Of a stretch of DNA of 64,000 bases, positions 40,985 to 50,115 are shown one piece after another. A model generated the notes under the pieces. The model was not told the origin of the DNA. It searched no databases and saw only the letters and a list, made by a program, of their open reading frames with translations. Position 1 is the first letter of the stretch, and each line of letters begins with the position of its first letter. Made by a program: the position numbers and the translations under genes. The DNA lies in assembly GCA_029551145.1 (NCBI GenBank), contig JAKPGA010000024.1, positions 1 through 64,000 of the forward strand, in the 5' to 3' direction. The DNA is from Thermotogota bacterium. GTDB lineage: Bacteria > Thermotogota > Thermotogae > Thermotogales > DSM-5069.

Positions 40985-41977
40985 CTAGGCTTTTATTTCG
41001 ATCTGGGTGATCGGCACGTTTGCCACGGCTGTTTGTGGAATTACTATGTGCTCCGGCAAGGTGTAACTTATGCTACCAACTCGATCAAGAATCAAAGTTC
41101 TAACATCTGTGGATTTTGGTGTTGATGTGAGCACTATAGCACTGCTTGGATTGAAGTTCCCATAGGTATGGGGAATCGTTCTTGTCTGACCATTTTGATA
41201 GGTTACCGTGATCCAATAAACCATGTAGTAGTCCCATGGACTTGACGACGGTTCTGAGTTCAAAATGACCGTCACCTTCAGCGACTGTCCCAATTCGAAT
41301 GGCTCAGGTTCAACTAAGATATCTGAGATGTCTTTTGGCTGATAATATTGAACTGCCGTCTGCTGAGATTGTGCTTGCTGAGTCTTTTCTATAAACTGAC
41401 ATCTTCCAAAGGGCGATGTGACAGGTCTTGAACAAGTCCAAGCTCTTTGAGCTCCTATATGAAAACCGGATAAGGGTTGTTCATAAACAGGCTCCATATC
41501 AAGATCTGCTATTATTGAAAAATCCCTGCACACCAGAGGAGAAGAGGTTCTCCATCCCCATATCTCTTTGAAACCTGCATCCAAATCTGCTTTTGTGACA
41601 AAAAATCCAACGATTTGAAAACCACCGTACTGGTAGTTGCTTGGAAAGGCAGAACCTGGGCCGGAGTATGTCAACAAATTGGTTTCTGTCTCGCTCAACT
41701 TCAGGCCAATGAGCCTGAGCGTCATGATTTTTTGTTCGCCTTCTTTTAGATCAAAAGAATGAGCGGCACCAGCCATTACCCTTGTGAAGTTGATTCTGAC
41801 TCCCACATTCAGCATATCTTGTTCGTAAAACGGTTCTGGGCTCACCAATATGTTGATTGAGTGAACTGTGAAACCACCCGGCGTTACGTGGGTCAAAGGG
41901 AGTTTTATCTGTCCGAAACATAGAACCACGGCAAGGAGAACTATTGATAGTGTTGCAATTCTTTTCACACTAAACAC
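40985..41977 (-). CDS. Secreted protein of unknown function with internal duplication
   Basis: Signal peptide VKRIATLSIVLLAVVLCFG; ILVSPEPFYEQDMLNVGVRIN and ILVEPEPFELGQSLKVTVILN repeats. Confidence 0.7.
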   Translation of the reverse strand: MFSVKRIATLSIVLLAVVLCFGQIKLPLTHVTPGGFTVHSINILVSPEPFYEQDMLNVGVRINFTRVMAGAAHSFDLKEGEQKIMTLRLIGLKLSETETNLLTYSGPGSAFPSNYQYGGFQIVGFFVTKADLDAGFKEIWGWRTSSPLVCRDFSIIADLDMEPVYEQPLSGFHIGAQRAWTCSRPVTSPFGRCQFIEKTQQAQSQQTAVQYYQPKDISDILVEPEPFELGQSLKVTVILNSEPSSSPWDYYMVYWITVTYQNGQTRTIPHTYGNFNPSSAIVLTSTPKSTDVRTLILDRVGSISYTLPEHIVIPQTAVANVPITQIEIKA

Positions 41978-42025
41978 CCCCTTGGCTTAAGAGAATTATA
42001 TCATTCAAATGGATCATGGTATCAA

Positions 42026-43396
42026 TTACTTCACTCTATATTCCTTCCACTTTCCTTGTGAAAAAACAAATAGGGAATAAAGCAATTCTGCAACTTCTGC
42101 AACAATAAAAGAAAACCAGATGTACACACTTGGTAATTTCAGAATTACCGCCACAAGTATTACATACGGAAGTTGAACAAACCATCTTCCAATTATACTT
42201 GAAAACATCGCGGGAAGAGTGTACCCAGCTCCGAAGAAACTACTCATCAATGAAATAGAAAAAGCGGCGATCAACATTGACCATGACCCGATCCTAACTG
42301 CCGAAATTCCTTCCTGAATGACATCCTTTTCGTGAACAAAAAGATTCATAATTACTTGTGGATACAAATTGGCGAACACAACAAGAACAAGTACGAACAA
42401 AGAACCATATAAAGCTGAAAGATAAACTGTCTTCTCTGCCCTGTGGACCTTGTTCGCTCCCAGATTCTGCCCAACAATCGCACTGGATCCCATCGAGAAA
42501 CCCATCAGAGGTACAAAAGCAAGTCCCATGAGTCTGCCCACGACACCGACAGTTGCCAGAGTTGCCGAACCATATAGACTGAGCACTTTGGTCAAAATCG
42601 CGTTGGAAGCACTTCTCATAAGCATCTCCACACCGCTCGGTAAACCTATCGTCAAGAGTTTCAAGTCAATCTCTCTGTTGAGCCTAAATAAACCGGCGAG
42701 TGTAATCTTGACATTGCTTCGTCCTTTCAGAAGAGTCCCAAATCCCCATATGAACGCAACAACAGTTGATATAACAGTAGCAATTGCTGCACCACTAACT
42801 CCCATATTGAAACCGCGTATTTCTAAGATGGGAACTCTATCAAACATGAAAATCGGATCGAGGACAACGTTCAAAATCGCGCTGGTTCCCATTATCACCA
42901 TCGGAAGTCTCGATTCACCTGTCATTCTCTGGGCTGTGTAGGTCGAGTAGGTCGCAAAGAAAACTGGCATGAAGAAAGTTCTCCAGTAACCATAATCAAG
43001 ACCTGCTTTGATTACTTCCAAATCTTTGCTGAAAAAACTCATCAGTGGTTTAAGAAAAACCACCATGATACCCGATGCGATTAGTGCGACAAAAACTTTG
43101 AAGACTATCGTTTGTTCGATCACCCTGTTCATCCGTTCATAATCTCTGGCTCCGTAGTTCTGCGAAATCAAAGAAGTCGAACTCATGCCAATTATCTCAT
43201 TGAGCACCTCGACCAGCCAGAAGATAGTTGAAAAAACCGTCACACCTGCGATAGCTTTGGCAGATATTCTTCCGACCCAGAACATGTCCACAATATCGTA
43301 CAGACTCTGCAAAGCAAAACCGCCCATAGTGGGCAACGCCATATAAAAAAGATTTTTAGTCAAACTACCCTGTGTAAGATCTCTGCTCAACTGCAT
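42026..43396 (-). CDS. MATE-family efflux transporter
   Basis: LTQGSLTKNLFYMALPTMGGFALQSLYDIVDMFWVGR, ALVGQNxG-like SSAIVGQNLGANK. Confidence 0.9.
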   Translation of the reverse strand: MQLSRDLTQGSLTKNLFYMALPTMGGFALQSLYDIVDMFWVGRISAKAIAGVTVFSTIFWLVEVLNEIIGMSSTSLISQNYGARDYERMNRVIEQTIVFKVFVALIASGIMVVFLKPLMSFFSKDLEVIKAGLDYGYWRTFFMPVFFATYSTYTAQRMTGESRLPMVIMGTSAILNVVLDPIFMFDRVPILEIRGFNMGVSGAAIATVISTVVAFIWGFGTLLKGRSNVKITLAGLFRLNREIDLKLLTIGLPSGVEMLMRSASNAILTKVLSLYGSATLATVGVVGRLMGLAFVPLMGFSMGSSAIVGQNLGANKVHRAEKTVYLSALYGSLFVLVLVVFANLYPQVIMNLFVHEKDVIQEGISAVRIGSWSMLIAAFSISLMSSFFGAGYTLPAMFSSIIGRWFVQLPYVILVAVILKLPSVYIWFSFIVAEVAELLYSLFVFSQGKWKEYRVK

Positions 43397-43410
43397 TCAC
43401 CCTGAATGCA
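43392..43410 (-). promoter_or_regulatory. Inverted repeat overlapping MATE start codon
   Basis: TGCATTCA-CCC-TGAATGCA. Confidence 0.6.
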
Positions 43411-43430
43411 CATAAGATTTTGCGCACGAA

Positions 43431-43458
43431 ATTATAGCATTTTCAGTGACTTTTTCAA
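43431..43458 (-). promoter_or_regulatory. Sigma70-type promoter for MATE gene
   Basis: Minus strand TTGAAA - 16 nt - TATAAT. Confidence 0.65.
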
Positions 43459-43615
43459 AATAACAGATCTTCATGGAATTGTAACAGAGGTGGAAGCTCA
43501 ATGAGATTCACCTTGAAAAGGAGAGTAAGACAAAGAAATACTACGAATTTCACAGCTAAGTGGCATAGACCCCATTGTGTTAGCAATATCTGCCAAAGAA
43601 GATTGTCAGTGAGTC

Positions 43616-43644
43616 TTGACGAAAAAACAAAACAAGTGTAATGT
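43616..43644 (+). promoter_or_regulatory. Candidate promoter of sugar ABC operon
   Basis: TTGACG - 17 nt - TAATGT. Confidence 0.5.
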
Positions 43645-43657
43645 CAAATCGCAGTTA

Positions 43658-43677
43658 TCCCGGTAACGTTACCGGGA
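43658..43677. promoter_or_regulatory. LacI-type operator
   Basis: Perfect 20-bp palindrome TCCCGGTAACGTTACCGGGA with central CG; LacI-family gene at operon end. Confidence 0.8.
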
Positions 43678-43694
43678 ATATGGGAGGTGTACTC

Positions 43695-44921
43695 ATGAAG
43701 AAGTTTCTGGTCATCTGCTTTGCCATCCTGACAGTTTTCACAGCCTTAGCCAAAGAAAAGATCGTCGTGAACAGTTATATGTCGGACCCGGCGCCAAGAA
43801 AGGCCTTTGCAGATCTGGTAAAAATCTTCGAAGAGAAATACCCAGATTACGAAGTCGTCATAAATACTTTTGCCCATGAAGATTTTAAGACCCTTCTGAG
43901 AACGTGGCTTGCGGCACCAAAGGGGACTGCAGATGTCGTGACTTGGTTTGCGGGTGAACGAATGAGATATTTCGCAGAAATGGGACTGATTGCGCCACTG
44001 GAAGAAGTATTTGAGGGATCAAGATGGGAAAATTACTTCCCCACGTCATTCAAGAGTACATGTTCTTACAATGACAAAATCTACTTTGTACCCCAGAGTT
44101 GGTATTGGTGGGGTGTTTATTACAGAAAGTCTGTTTTTGAGAAATTCGGCATAAAAGAGCCAAAAACTTGGGAAGAATTTCTGAATGTGTGTGAGACACT
44201 CAAGAAGAATGGCATCTCACCAATAGCAATCGGCACGAAGTTCCCATGGACGGCTGCCGGCTGGTTTGATATTCTGAACCTGAGAATTAATGGACTGGAT
44301 TATCACATCAATCTCACGGCTGGTAAGGTACCATACAATGATCCAAAGCTTCTGAAGGTTTTTGAGTATTGGCGCCAACTAATCGATAAGGGTTACTTAC
44401 TTGCAAACCACACTTCGTATGAATGGCAAGAAGGTGCGACCTTCCTGTTCCGAGGACAGGCAGGTATGTATTACATGGGACAGTTCATAAAAGATGTGGC
44501 ACCCGCCGAAGTAAAAGATGATCTCGATTTCTTCAGATTCCCAGTAATTGATCCGTCAATTCCTCTGTACGAAGAAACGCCTATCGATGGTTTCATGATA
44601 CCTTCTAACGCACCCAACAAGAAGGGAGCAGTTGTCTTTCTCAAATTCATAGCTTCGAAAGAGGCACAGGAGAAATTTGCCAAAGACTTGGGAAGACTCG
44701 CTGCGAATGTTGAAGTGACTCCACCGGATGAACATGCAAAGAAAGGTCTTGAAATGGTCCTTGCTTCCTCTGGTGTTGCACAGTTCTACGACAGAGACAC
44801 CAATCCAGAGATGGCTGAAGTTGGCATGAATGCGTTCATAGAGTTCATGCAAAACCCAAGCAAAGTCACCTCGATACTTGACAAATTAGAGCAAGAAAGA
44901 AAGAGAATCTATTCAAAGTGA
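43695..44921 (+). CDS. Sugar ABC substrate-binding protein (CUT1)
   Basis: Signal peptide; FKTLLRTWLAAPKGTADVVTWFAGERMRYFAEMGLIAPLEEV; ORF extends to 43641. Confidence 0.85.
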   Translation: MKKFLVICFAILTVFTALAKEKIVVNSYMSDPAPRKAFADLVKIFEEKYPDYEVVINTFAHEDFKTLLRTWLAAPKGTADVVTWFAGERMRYFAEMGLIAPLEEVFEGSRWENYFPTSFKSTCSYNDKIYFVPQSWYWWGVYYRKSVFEKFGIKEPKTWEEFLNVCETLKKNGISPIAIGTKFPWTAAGWFDILNLRINGLDYHINLTAGKVPYNDPKLLKVFEYWRQLIDKGYLLANHTSYEWQEGATFLFRGQAGMYYMGQFIKDVAPAEVKDDLDFFRFPVIDPSIPLYEETPIDGFMIPSNAPNKKGAVVFLKFIASKEAQEKFAKDLGRLAANVEVTPPDEHAKKGLEMVLASSGVAQFYDRDTNPEMAEVGMNAFIEFMQNPSKVTSILDKLEQERKRIYSK

Positions 44922-44929
44922 TAAACTTC

Positions 44930-44951
44930 CCTGTGGGCGCTTGCCCACAGG
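44930..44951 (+). promoter_or_regulatory. Intergenic stem-loop between binding-protein and permease genes
   Basis: CCTGTGGGC-GCTT-GCCCACAGG. Confidence 0.7.
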
Positions 44952-44977
44952 ATTCAACTTTATGGAGGAAAAGATAC

Positions 44978-45850
44978 GTGAAGAGAGATAGACTGACACC
45001 TTATCTGTTTGTAGCAGCCCCACTTTGTATGTATTCAATTTGGGTTATCTTTCCGATCCTTCAAACCATTGCTGTCAGTTTCACAAAGTGGGATGGTATG
45101 ACGAAAATGAAATTCGTAGGCCTGGAGAATTTCAAGAGGCTCGTGTCTGATAACTATTTTGGCTTGTCTCTGCTGAACAACATCAAATGGATGGTTGGTT
45201 TTGTGGTGTTATCCATACCTGTCGGTCTAATCTTCGCGATGTTGATGGATCAGAAATTCCCGGGCCATAAAGTATACAAGTCACTGATCTATTTGCCAAT
45301 GGCTCTCTCATTTGTAGTCATAGGTCAGATCTGGTCATGGGTGCTTGAACCAACAGGAGGTGTGATTAACACATTTTTCCGATTCATAGGATTGGAACAA
45401 TTCGCTAAGCCTTGGTTGAGCGACCCTAAAATAGTAACCTATTCACTCATAATGGCTGCGCTGTGGAGGCAAATCCCCTATGCAATGATTCTTTTCCTCG
45501 CAGGTCTGAAGAACGTTTCAAAGGAGTTAGTTGAGGCGGCAATAGTGGATGGTGCGACTCCGGCCCAAAGATTCTGGTATGTGATATTACCTGCACTGAA
45601 GCCAGCAATGGTGATAGCAATAACCGTTAACATTATTGACTCACTCAGGGCTTTCGACATAGTTTTTGTCATGACTCGTGGTGGACCCTATTATTCTTCA
45701 AGTGTAATGGCAAACTACATGTATGTTCAGGCATTTCACAATTACAGAATGGGATATGGTGCTTCGATAGCCGTGGTACAGTTCGGTATCACGCTTGGTT
45801 TCATAATAATGTATCTGCTGAATGTATTGAAGAGGGAGGAAAGAGAGTGA
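44978..45850 (+). CDS. Sugar ABC permease (MalF/UgpA type)
   Basis: GTG start after GGAGG; EAAIVDGATPAQRFWYVILPALKP EAA loop; ORF extends to 44918. Confidence 0.85.
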   Translation: MKRDRLTPYLFVAAPLCMYSIWVIFPILQTIAVSFTKWDGMTKMKFVGLENFKRLVSDNYFGLSLLNNIKWMVGFVVLSIPVGLIFAMLMDQKFPGHKVYKSLIYLPMALSFVVIGQIWSWVLEPTGGVINTFFRFIGLEQFAKPWLSDPKIVTYSLIMAALWRQIPYAMILFLAGLKNVSKELVEAAIVDGATPAQRFWYVILPALKPAMVIAITVNIIDSLRAFDIVFVMTRGGPYYSSSVMANYMYVQAFHNYRMGYGASIAVVQFGITLGFIIMYLLNVLKREERE

Positions 45851-46677
45851 AAAGGTTCTCGAAAGCCTTTTTGTTCTATGTGCTCTCAACACTGATAGTT
45901 GTTATATGGATGATACCTTTCATCGTAGCCTTTTTCACGTCATTCAAGACGATGGATGAGATATTCATGTTGAGGAATTTCTGGTCACCTCCGAGGAACT
46001 GGACAATAGAGAATTTCAAGATCGCTTGGACAGAAGGAAGAATGCAAAGGTATTTTCTGAATACCTTCTTGGTGACTTCAATTTCAGTATTGGCAACGCT
46101 CTTTCTATCGAGTCTCAGTGCGTTTGCATTGTCTTGGTACAACTTCAAACTGAAGACGGTAATTTTGGTAATCTTTGTTGCAGGGATGCTCATACCCTTT
46201 CAAATGCTCTTGATACCTGTGTACAGATTCTCCCTTGCGACAGGTTTGTACGACTCACTAATGGGAGTGATACTCTTTCATGTTGCTTTTCAGATAGGTT
46301 TCTGCACATTCTTCCTGCGTAATTTCATGGTGACAATACCAACAAGTTTGTTTGAGGCGGCGAAAATCGATGGGGCGAATCCATTCGTTATCTACTCAAA
46401 GATAATAATGCCTCTTGTCACACCTGCTGTTGCTGCCCTATCTATACTGGAATTCACATGGATATGGAACGATTACCTGTGGTCTTTGATATTGCTCCAA
46501 AGCGACTCGAAAAAGACAGTTACAATAGGGCTGACAGCACTTCAAGGTCAATGGATCTCGAGCTGGAATGTTATCGCGGCAGGTGCGCTTTTGGCAGCGA
46601 TTGTACCTGTTACAGTTTTCTTGATTTTCCAGAGATACTTCATAGAGGGTCTTACCTTAGGCAGTGTAAAGGGTTAA
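45847..46677 (+). CDS. Sugar ABC permease (MalG/UgpE type)
   Basis: EAAKIDGANPFVIYSKIIMPLVTPA EAA loop. Confidence 0.85.
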   Translation: MKRFSKAFLFYVLSTLIVVIWMIPFIVAFFTSFKTMDEIFMLRNFWSPPRNWTIENFKIAWTEGRMQRYFLNTFLVTSISVLATLFLSSLSAFALSWYNFKLKTVILVIFVAGMLIPFQMLLIPVYRFSLATGLYDSLMGVILFHVAFQIGFCTFFLRNFMVTIPTSLFEAAKIDGANPFVIYSKIIMPLVTPAVAALSILEFTWIWNDYLWSLILLQSDSKKTVTIGLTALQGQWISSWNVIAAGALLAAIVPVTVFLIFQRYFIEGLTLGSVKG

Positions 46678-46739
46678 TTCCATGTTGTAAAATATGGTTC
46701 AAAGACCAAGATATTTTCTTGCTCATGGGAGGGCGGAGT

Positions 46740-47726
46740 TTGAAAAAGTTCGTCACAATAAAAGACATAGCAATTAGGGCTGGAGTGTCCATAAACACGG
46801 TTTCAAGGGCTTTGAACAATAAACCGGATATAAGTGCACAAACAAAACAGAAGGTTTTGCAGGCAGCAAAAGAGCTCGGATATATAAAAGATTCAAATGC
46901 CCTTTCACTTAAAAATGGTAAAACAAGGATCATAGGTGTTGTTTTTGAGGATAGTTCAAATCCATTCTATGCAGAAGTATTTAAAGGTATAGAATTCAGT
47001 GCAAGAAAGCATGGTTACCAGATAATCCTGATGAATACCGAAAGGGATTACATCAACGAGATACAAGCTGTCAGGACTCTGATCGAAAAGAGAGTCGATG
47101 GTATGATAATTTCTCCAACTCAGTTCGATGATAAGGACATCGAGCATCTAACAAATCTTGACTACCCTTTCGTGATTCTTGGAGTTCATTTTGAAAACTC
47201 TCAGCTTGATGAAGTCTACTCTGACGATTTTACAGGCGGCTACCTTGCCACACAGCATCTTCTGCAAAGAGGACGGCGAAAGATCTTGATGATCAACGGT
47301 TATATGTACAAATCTGTTGCCAAAATGCGGTATCTCGGCTATGTCAAAGCCATGCAAGAATATGGATTGCAACCTTATCACATGGTTGAAATCGAGGAAG
47401 GTTATGAATCATCATTCAACAAGATCATTGAACTGAGAAATCTCGAGTATGATGCAATATTCTGTTTCAACGATGTTTTTGCAATCGCAGCATTGAAAGC
47501 TTTGCGAACACTGGGAAAAGATGTGCCTGAAGATGTATCAATTGTTGGCTACGATGACATATCTTACGCATCCTTTGTACATCCGACTCTCACGACTGTG
47601 AGAATCGATAAATTCCAAGAAGGTATAATCGCCTTCGAACTGCTTTATGAAAAGCTCAACGGAAAACGAGACAATCCCAAACAAGTTGTCTTAGATGTTG
47701 ATCTCGTTGTTAGAGAAAGTGCTTAA
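46740..47726 (+). CDS. LacI-family transcriptional regulator
   Basis: VTIKDIAIRAGVSINTVSRALNNKPDIS HTH; TTG start after GGAGGG. Confidence 0.85.
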   Translation: MKKFVTIKDIAIRAGVSINTVSRALNNKPDISAQTKQKVLQAAKELGYIKDSNALSLKNGKTRIIGVVFEDSSNPFYAEVFKGIEFSARKHGYQIILMNTERDYINEIQAVRTLIEKRVDGMIISPTQFDDKDIEHLTNLDYPFVILGVHFENSQLDEVYSDDFTGGYLATQHLLQRGRRKILMINGYMYKSVAKMRYLGYVKAMQEYGLQPYHMVEIEEGYESSFNKIIELRNLEYDAIFCFNDVFAIAALKALRTLGKDVPEDVSIVGYDDISYASFVHPTLTTVRIDKFQEGIIAFELLYEKLNGKRDNPKQVVLDVDLVVRESA

Positions 47727-49135
47727 TACTTCAGATAATGATTTCTCATTTCTCTGTTGAAGGGCAAATCTAAGATATCTTTCAGTACACTTTCAACTTG
47801 TTCGTATGATCTTGTTCTGGGATCTCTTATGAGAATTTCCTTTAGAACATCTATGTCCCCTGTTTTAAAAGCTTCAAGGGCCCATCTCATTCTCAGAATC
47901 CTTGGCATGAGATACATCTGTTTTACTCTCTCAGTTAGTTCTGGTTCTATCTTTTCAGGATGTATACCATCCTTATCAACTGTCACAGGGACTTCTACAA
48001 TCACATCATCGGGTATATCAGAAATAGCTCCTTTGTTCTCTATATTCAACACAAGACGTGTCTTCTTGTCGTTGACCATTGCATTTATGAAAGGAATGTG
48101 CTGCTCTTTGCTCTCAGGGTCCTTTGTGAAAATATCTGGCATGATCTGCGTGAGCATCAGTGAGCGATTCTGTTGTAGCTTATTTGCAAGTCCCAAAAGC
48201 ATCTTCCTGGTTTTTCTGAGTTGCTCGTAGAAACGTGGTCTTTCTATCTCGTTGTCAATACCACCGAACTTACCGTACCACCTCCTCTTGATCTCAAGGT
48301 TGTAATGATACTTCCAGGTTCCACATCTCACAGTATCACCTATGGGCAACATACCATATAACCTGTACATATCTATCGCAGCCGGTGAAAGGTCTACATT
48401 CCATGGATCCTTTGGTTCCCATTTGTGTGAATTACTTTCTATCCATTTATCGAGAAATCTATAAGCATTCATTCCTTCAAATTCGAATCTATTCAGCCAT
48501 ATTGCGTGGTTCACACCTGCGACTTGCCATGTCAACCTTTCAGGATTCAAGCCAATTGTTTTCGCTACTTCATATACATGTGCATAGCCGTGACAAAGGC
48601 CAACGACTTTCACTCTCGTAAGATCTTTTATCATTTGTGTTATCTCAAAAACAGGATTAGCCGTCTGCAGAAACCAAGCATCAGGGCAGATTTTCTCAAC
48701 CATCTTGGCTATCTCAAGAGACATCCTCAGCTGATTGTAATTGGTCAGTGTGTAATAATCGGAAACCATATTAAATTCCTGGCTGTCTATGCCTCTGTAG
48801 TAACCATGTCTTTCACCAATATCTCTGACAATCTCATATTGTACATAACCGTCTTCGTGACTTTCAGCCCGTGCAAGGGCCAGGTTAATTACAAAATCAG
48901 CTCCTTTCAGTGCTTTTTCCAAGTTAGTCGTACTCTGAACCTTAAACTCCCTTCCAAGCTCTGTTATGTATTTCTCAACGAGCAAATGTGTTGCACTCAA
49001 TCTTTCCGGGTCTATGTCCATCAAGGATAACTCCACATCCTTCAAATCTTCGGTGTGTGCAAGATCACCAATCAACTTGATCGTGTATCTAACACTACCG
49101 GCTCCAACAAAGGCTATTTTCAGTGGTTCTGACAT
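47723..49135 (-). CDS. GH4 glycosidase (NAD/metal dependent), alpha-glucuronidase-like by CHGY motif
   Basis: KIAFVGAGSVRYT NAD motif, VVGLCHGYAHVYEVAK, VAGVNHAIWL. Confidence 0.8.
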   Translation of the reverse strand: MSEPLKIAFVGAGSVRYTIKLIGDLAHTEDLKDVELSLMDIDPERLSATHLLVEKYITELGREFKVQSTTNLEKALKGADFVINLALARAESHEDGYVQYEIVRDIGERHGYYRGIDSQEFNMVSDYYTLTNYNQLRMSLEIAKMVEKICPDAWFLQTANPVFEITQMIKDLTRVKVVGLCHGYAHVYEVAKTIGLNPERLTWQVAGVNHAIWLNRFEFEGMNAYRFLDKWIESNSHKWEPKDPWNVDLSPAAIDMYRLYGMLPIGDTVRCGTWKYHYNLEIKRRWYGKFGGIDNEIERPRFYEQLRKTRKMLLGLANKLQQNRSLMLTQIMPDIFTKDPESKEQHIPFINAMVNDKKTRLVLNIENKGAISDIPDDVIVEVPVTVDKDGIHPEKIEPELTERVKQMYLMPRILRMRWALEAFKTGDIDVLKEILIRDPRTRSYEQVESVLKDILDLPFNREMRNHYLKY

Positions 49136-50115
49136 ACCTGAATTACCCTCCCTGTGTCAGCAGACTCTCTGGCTAATAAAGCAATTTCAGTTGCCAATAT
49201 GCTGTCGTAGGGTGTTACCATACATGATCCTGTCCCATCTATCTGGGAAAGAAATTCCGAAAATATCTGTTTTTCGGGCAAAAGTGGGATGTAATTTTCT
49301 CCCTTATCGTTCAAAAGAAGAACTCTATTCTCGAAGACCTCGATTATCCCTCGCGTACCTACAATTCTCACCCTATCATCGTCGTGGGTAGGTGCTGCAT
49401 TTGGTCTTAAATAATCAATGCTAATCGATGCAAAGATTTCTTGTTCAAGAACAAAATGACACAAAGCAGTTGACTCAAGTTCTCCATGGCCGTTGTTACT
49501 AATCCTTGAATGTGTAGCGTAGACATTCAGAAAACCTTTTTGAGTGAACCAATTTATCCAGTCTATCGCATGTATACCAACCCAAAGGATTGTCCCACCA
49601 TAAGTATCTCTTCTTCTGTAGAATTCTGGCCTTTTGCCCAATTTGTACGATTTCTGTGTGTTCAGCAGCCTTATCTGACCAATCTCACCACCATCCAAAA
49701 GGGCTTTCGCTGTGAGAAAATGCGGCTTGTATCTCAAGCCAAACATCGCTGCAAAGAATACTTCGTTCTTCACTGTCCCAAATAGCTTTTTGATTTTCTC
49801 CAATTCTTCAAAGGAAGTTGCTATTGGCTTTTCAACGAAGGTATGGATTCTTCTACTAAGCGATTCACACAAGATTCTGGAATTAGCGTTGAAAACAGTG
49901 TTCACAACGACTACATCTGGTTTTTCCCTGTCGAGCATTTCTTGATAACTCTTATATTCATTCGGTGTGATATTCATTTCACTCAGAGCTTTTTTCAAAG
50001 GCGTCACATCCTCACCCTTAGACCCTGGTGCAATTGCAACGATCTTCCAATTGCTTTTGAATCCTCTCAACGCGTAATGGAAATGTCCACTCGAACCTAT
50101 GATGCATATTTTCAT
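49120..50115 (-). CDS. Gfo/Idh/MocA-family oxidoreductase
   Basis: IIGSSGHFHYALRGF N-terminus, HTFVEKPIATSFEELEKI. Confidence 0.75.
   Translation of the reverse strand: MKICIIGSSGHFHYALRGFKSNWKIVAIAPGSKGEDVTPLKKALSEMNITPNEYKSYQEMLDREKPDVVVVNTVFNANSRILCESLSRRIHTFVEKPIATSFEELEKIKKLFGTVKNEVFFAAMFGLRYKPHFLTAKALLDGGEIGQIRLLNTQKSYKLGKRPEFYRRRDTYGGTILWVGIHAIDWINWFTQKGFLNVYATHSRISNNGHGELESTALCHFVLEQEIFASISIDYLRPNAAPTHDDDRVRIVGTRGIIEVFENRVLLLNDKGENYIPLLPEKQIFSEFLSQIDGTGSCMVTPYDSILATEIALLARESADTGRVIQVCQNH

Noticed and set aside
42450-42941. 163-aa plus-strand ORF
   Set aside because: Antisense to the MATE gene.
46681-46725. Possible separate promoter/operator for LacI gene
   Set aside because: Only a weak CCAT...ATGG repeat; not convincing.
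46458-46739. N-terminal extension of the LacI ORF
   Set aside because: Overlaps the permease gene; LacI HTH begins at about 46740 with TTG and SD GGAGGG.
48506-49030. 174-aa plus-strand ORF
   Set aside because: Antisense to the GH4 gene, no motif.
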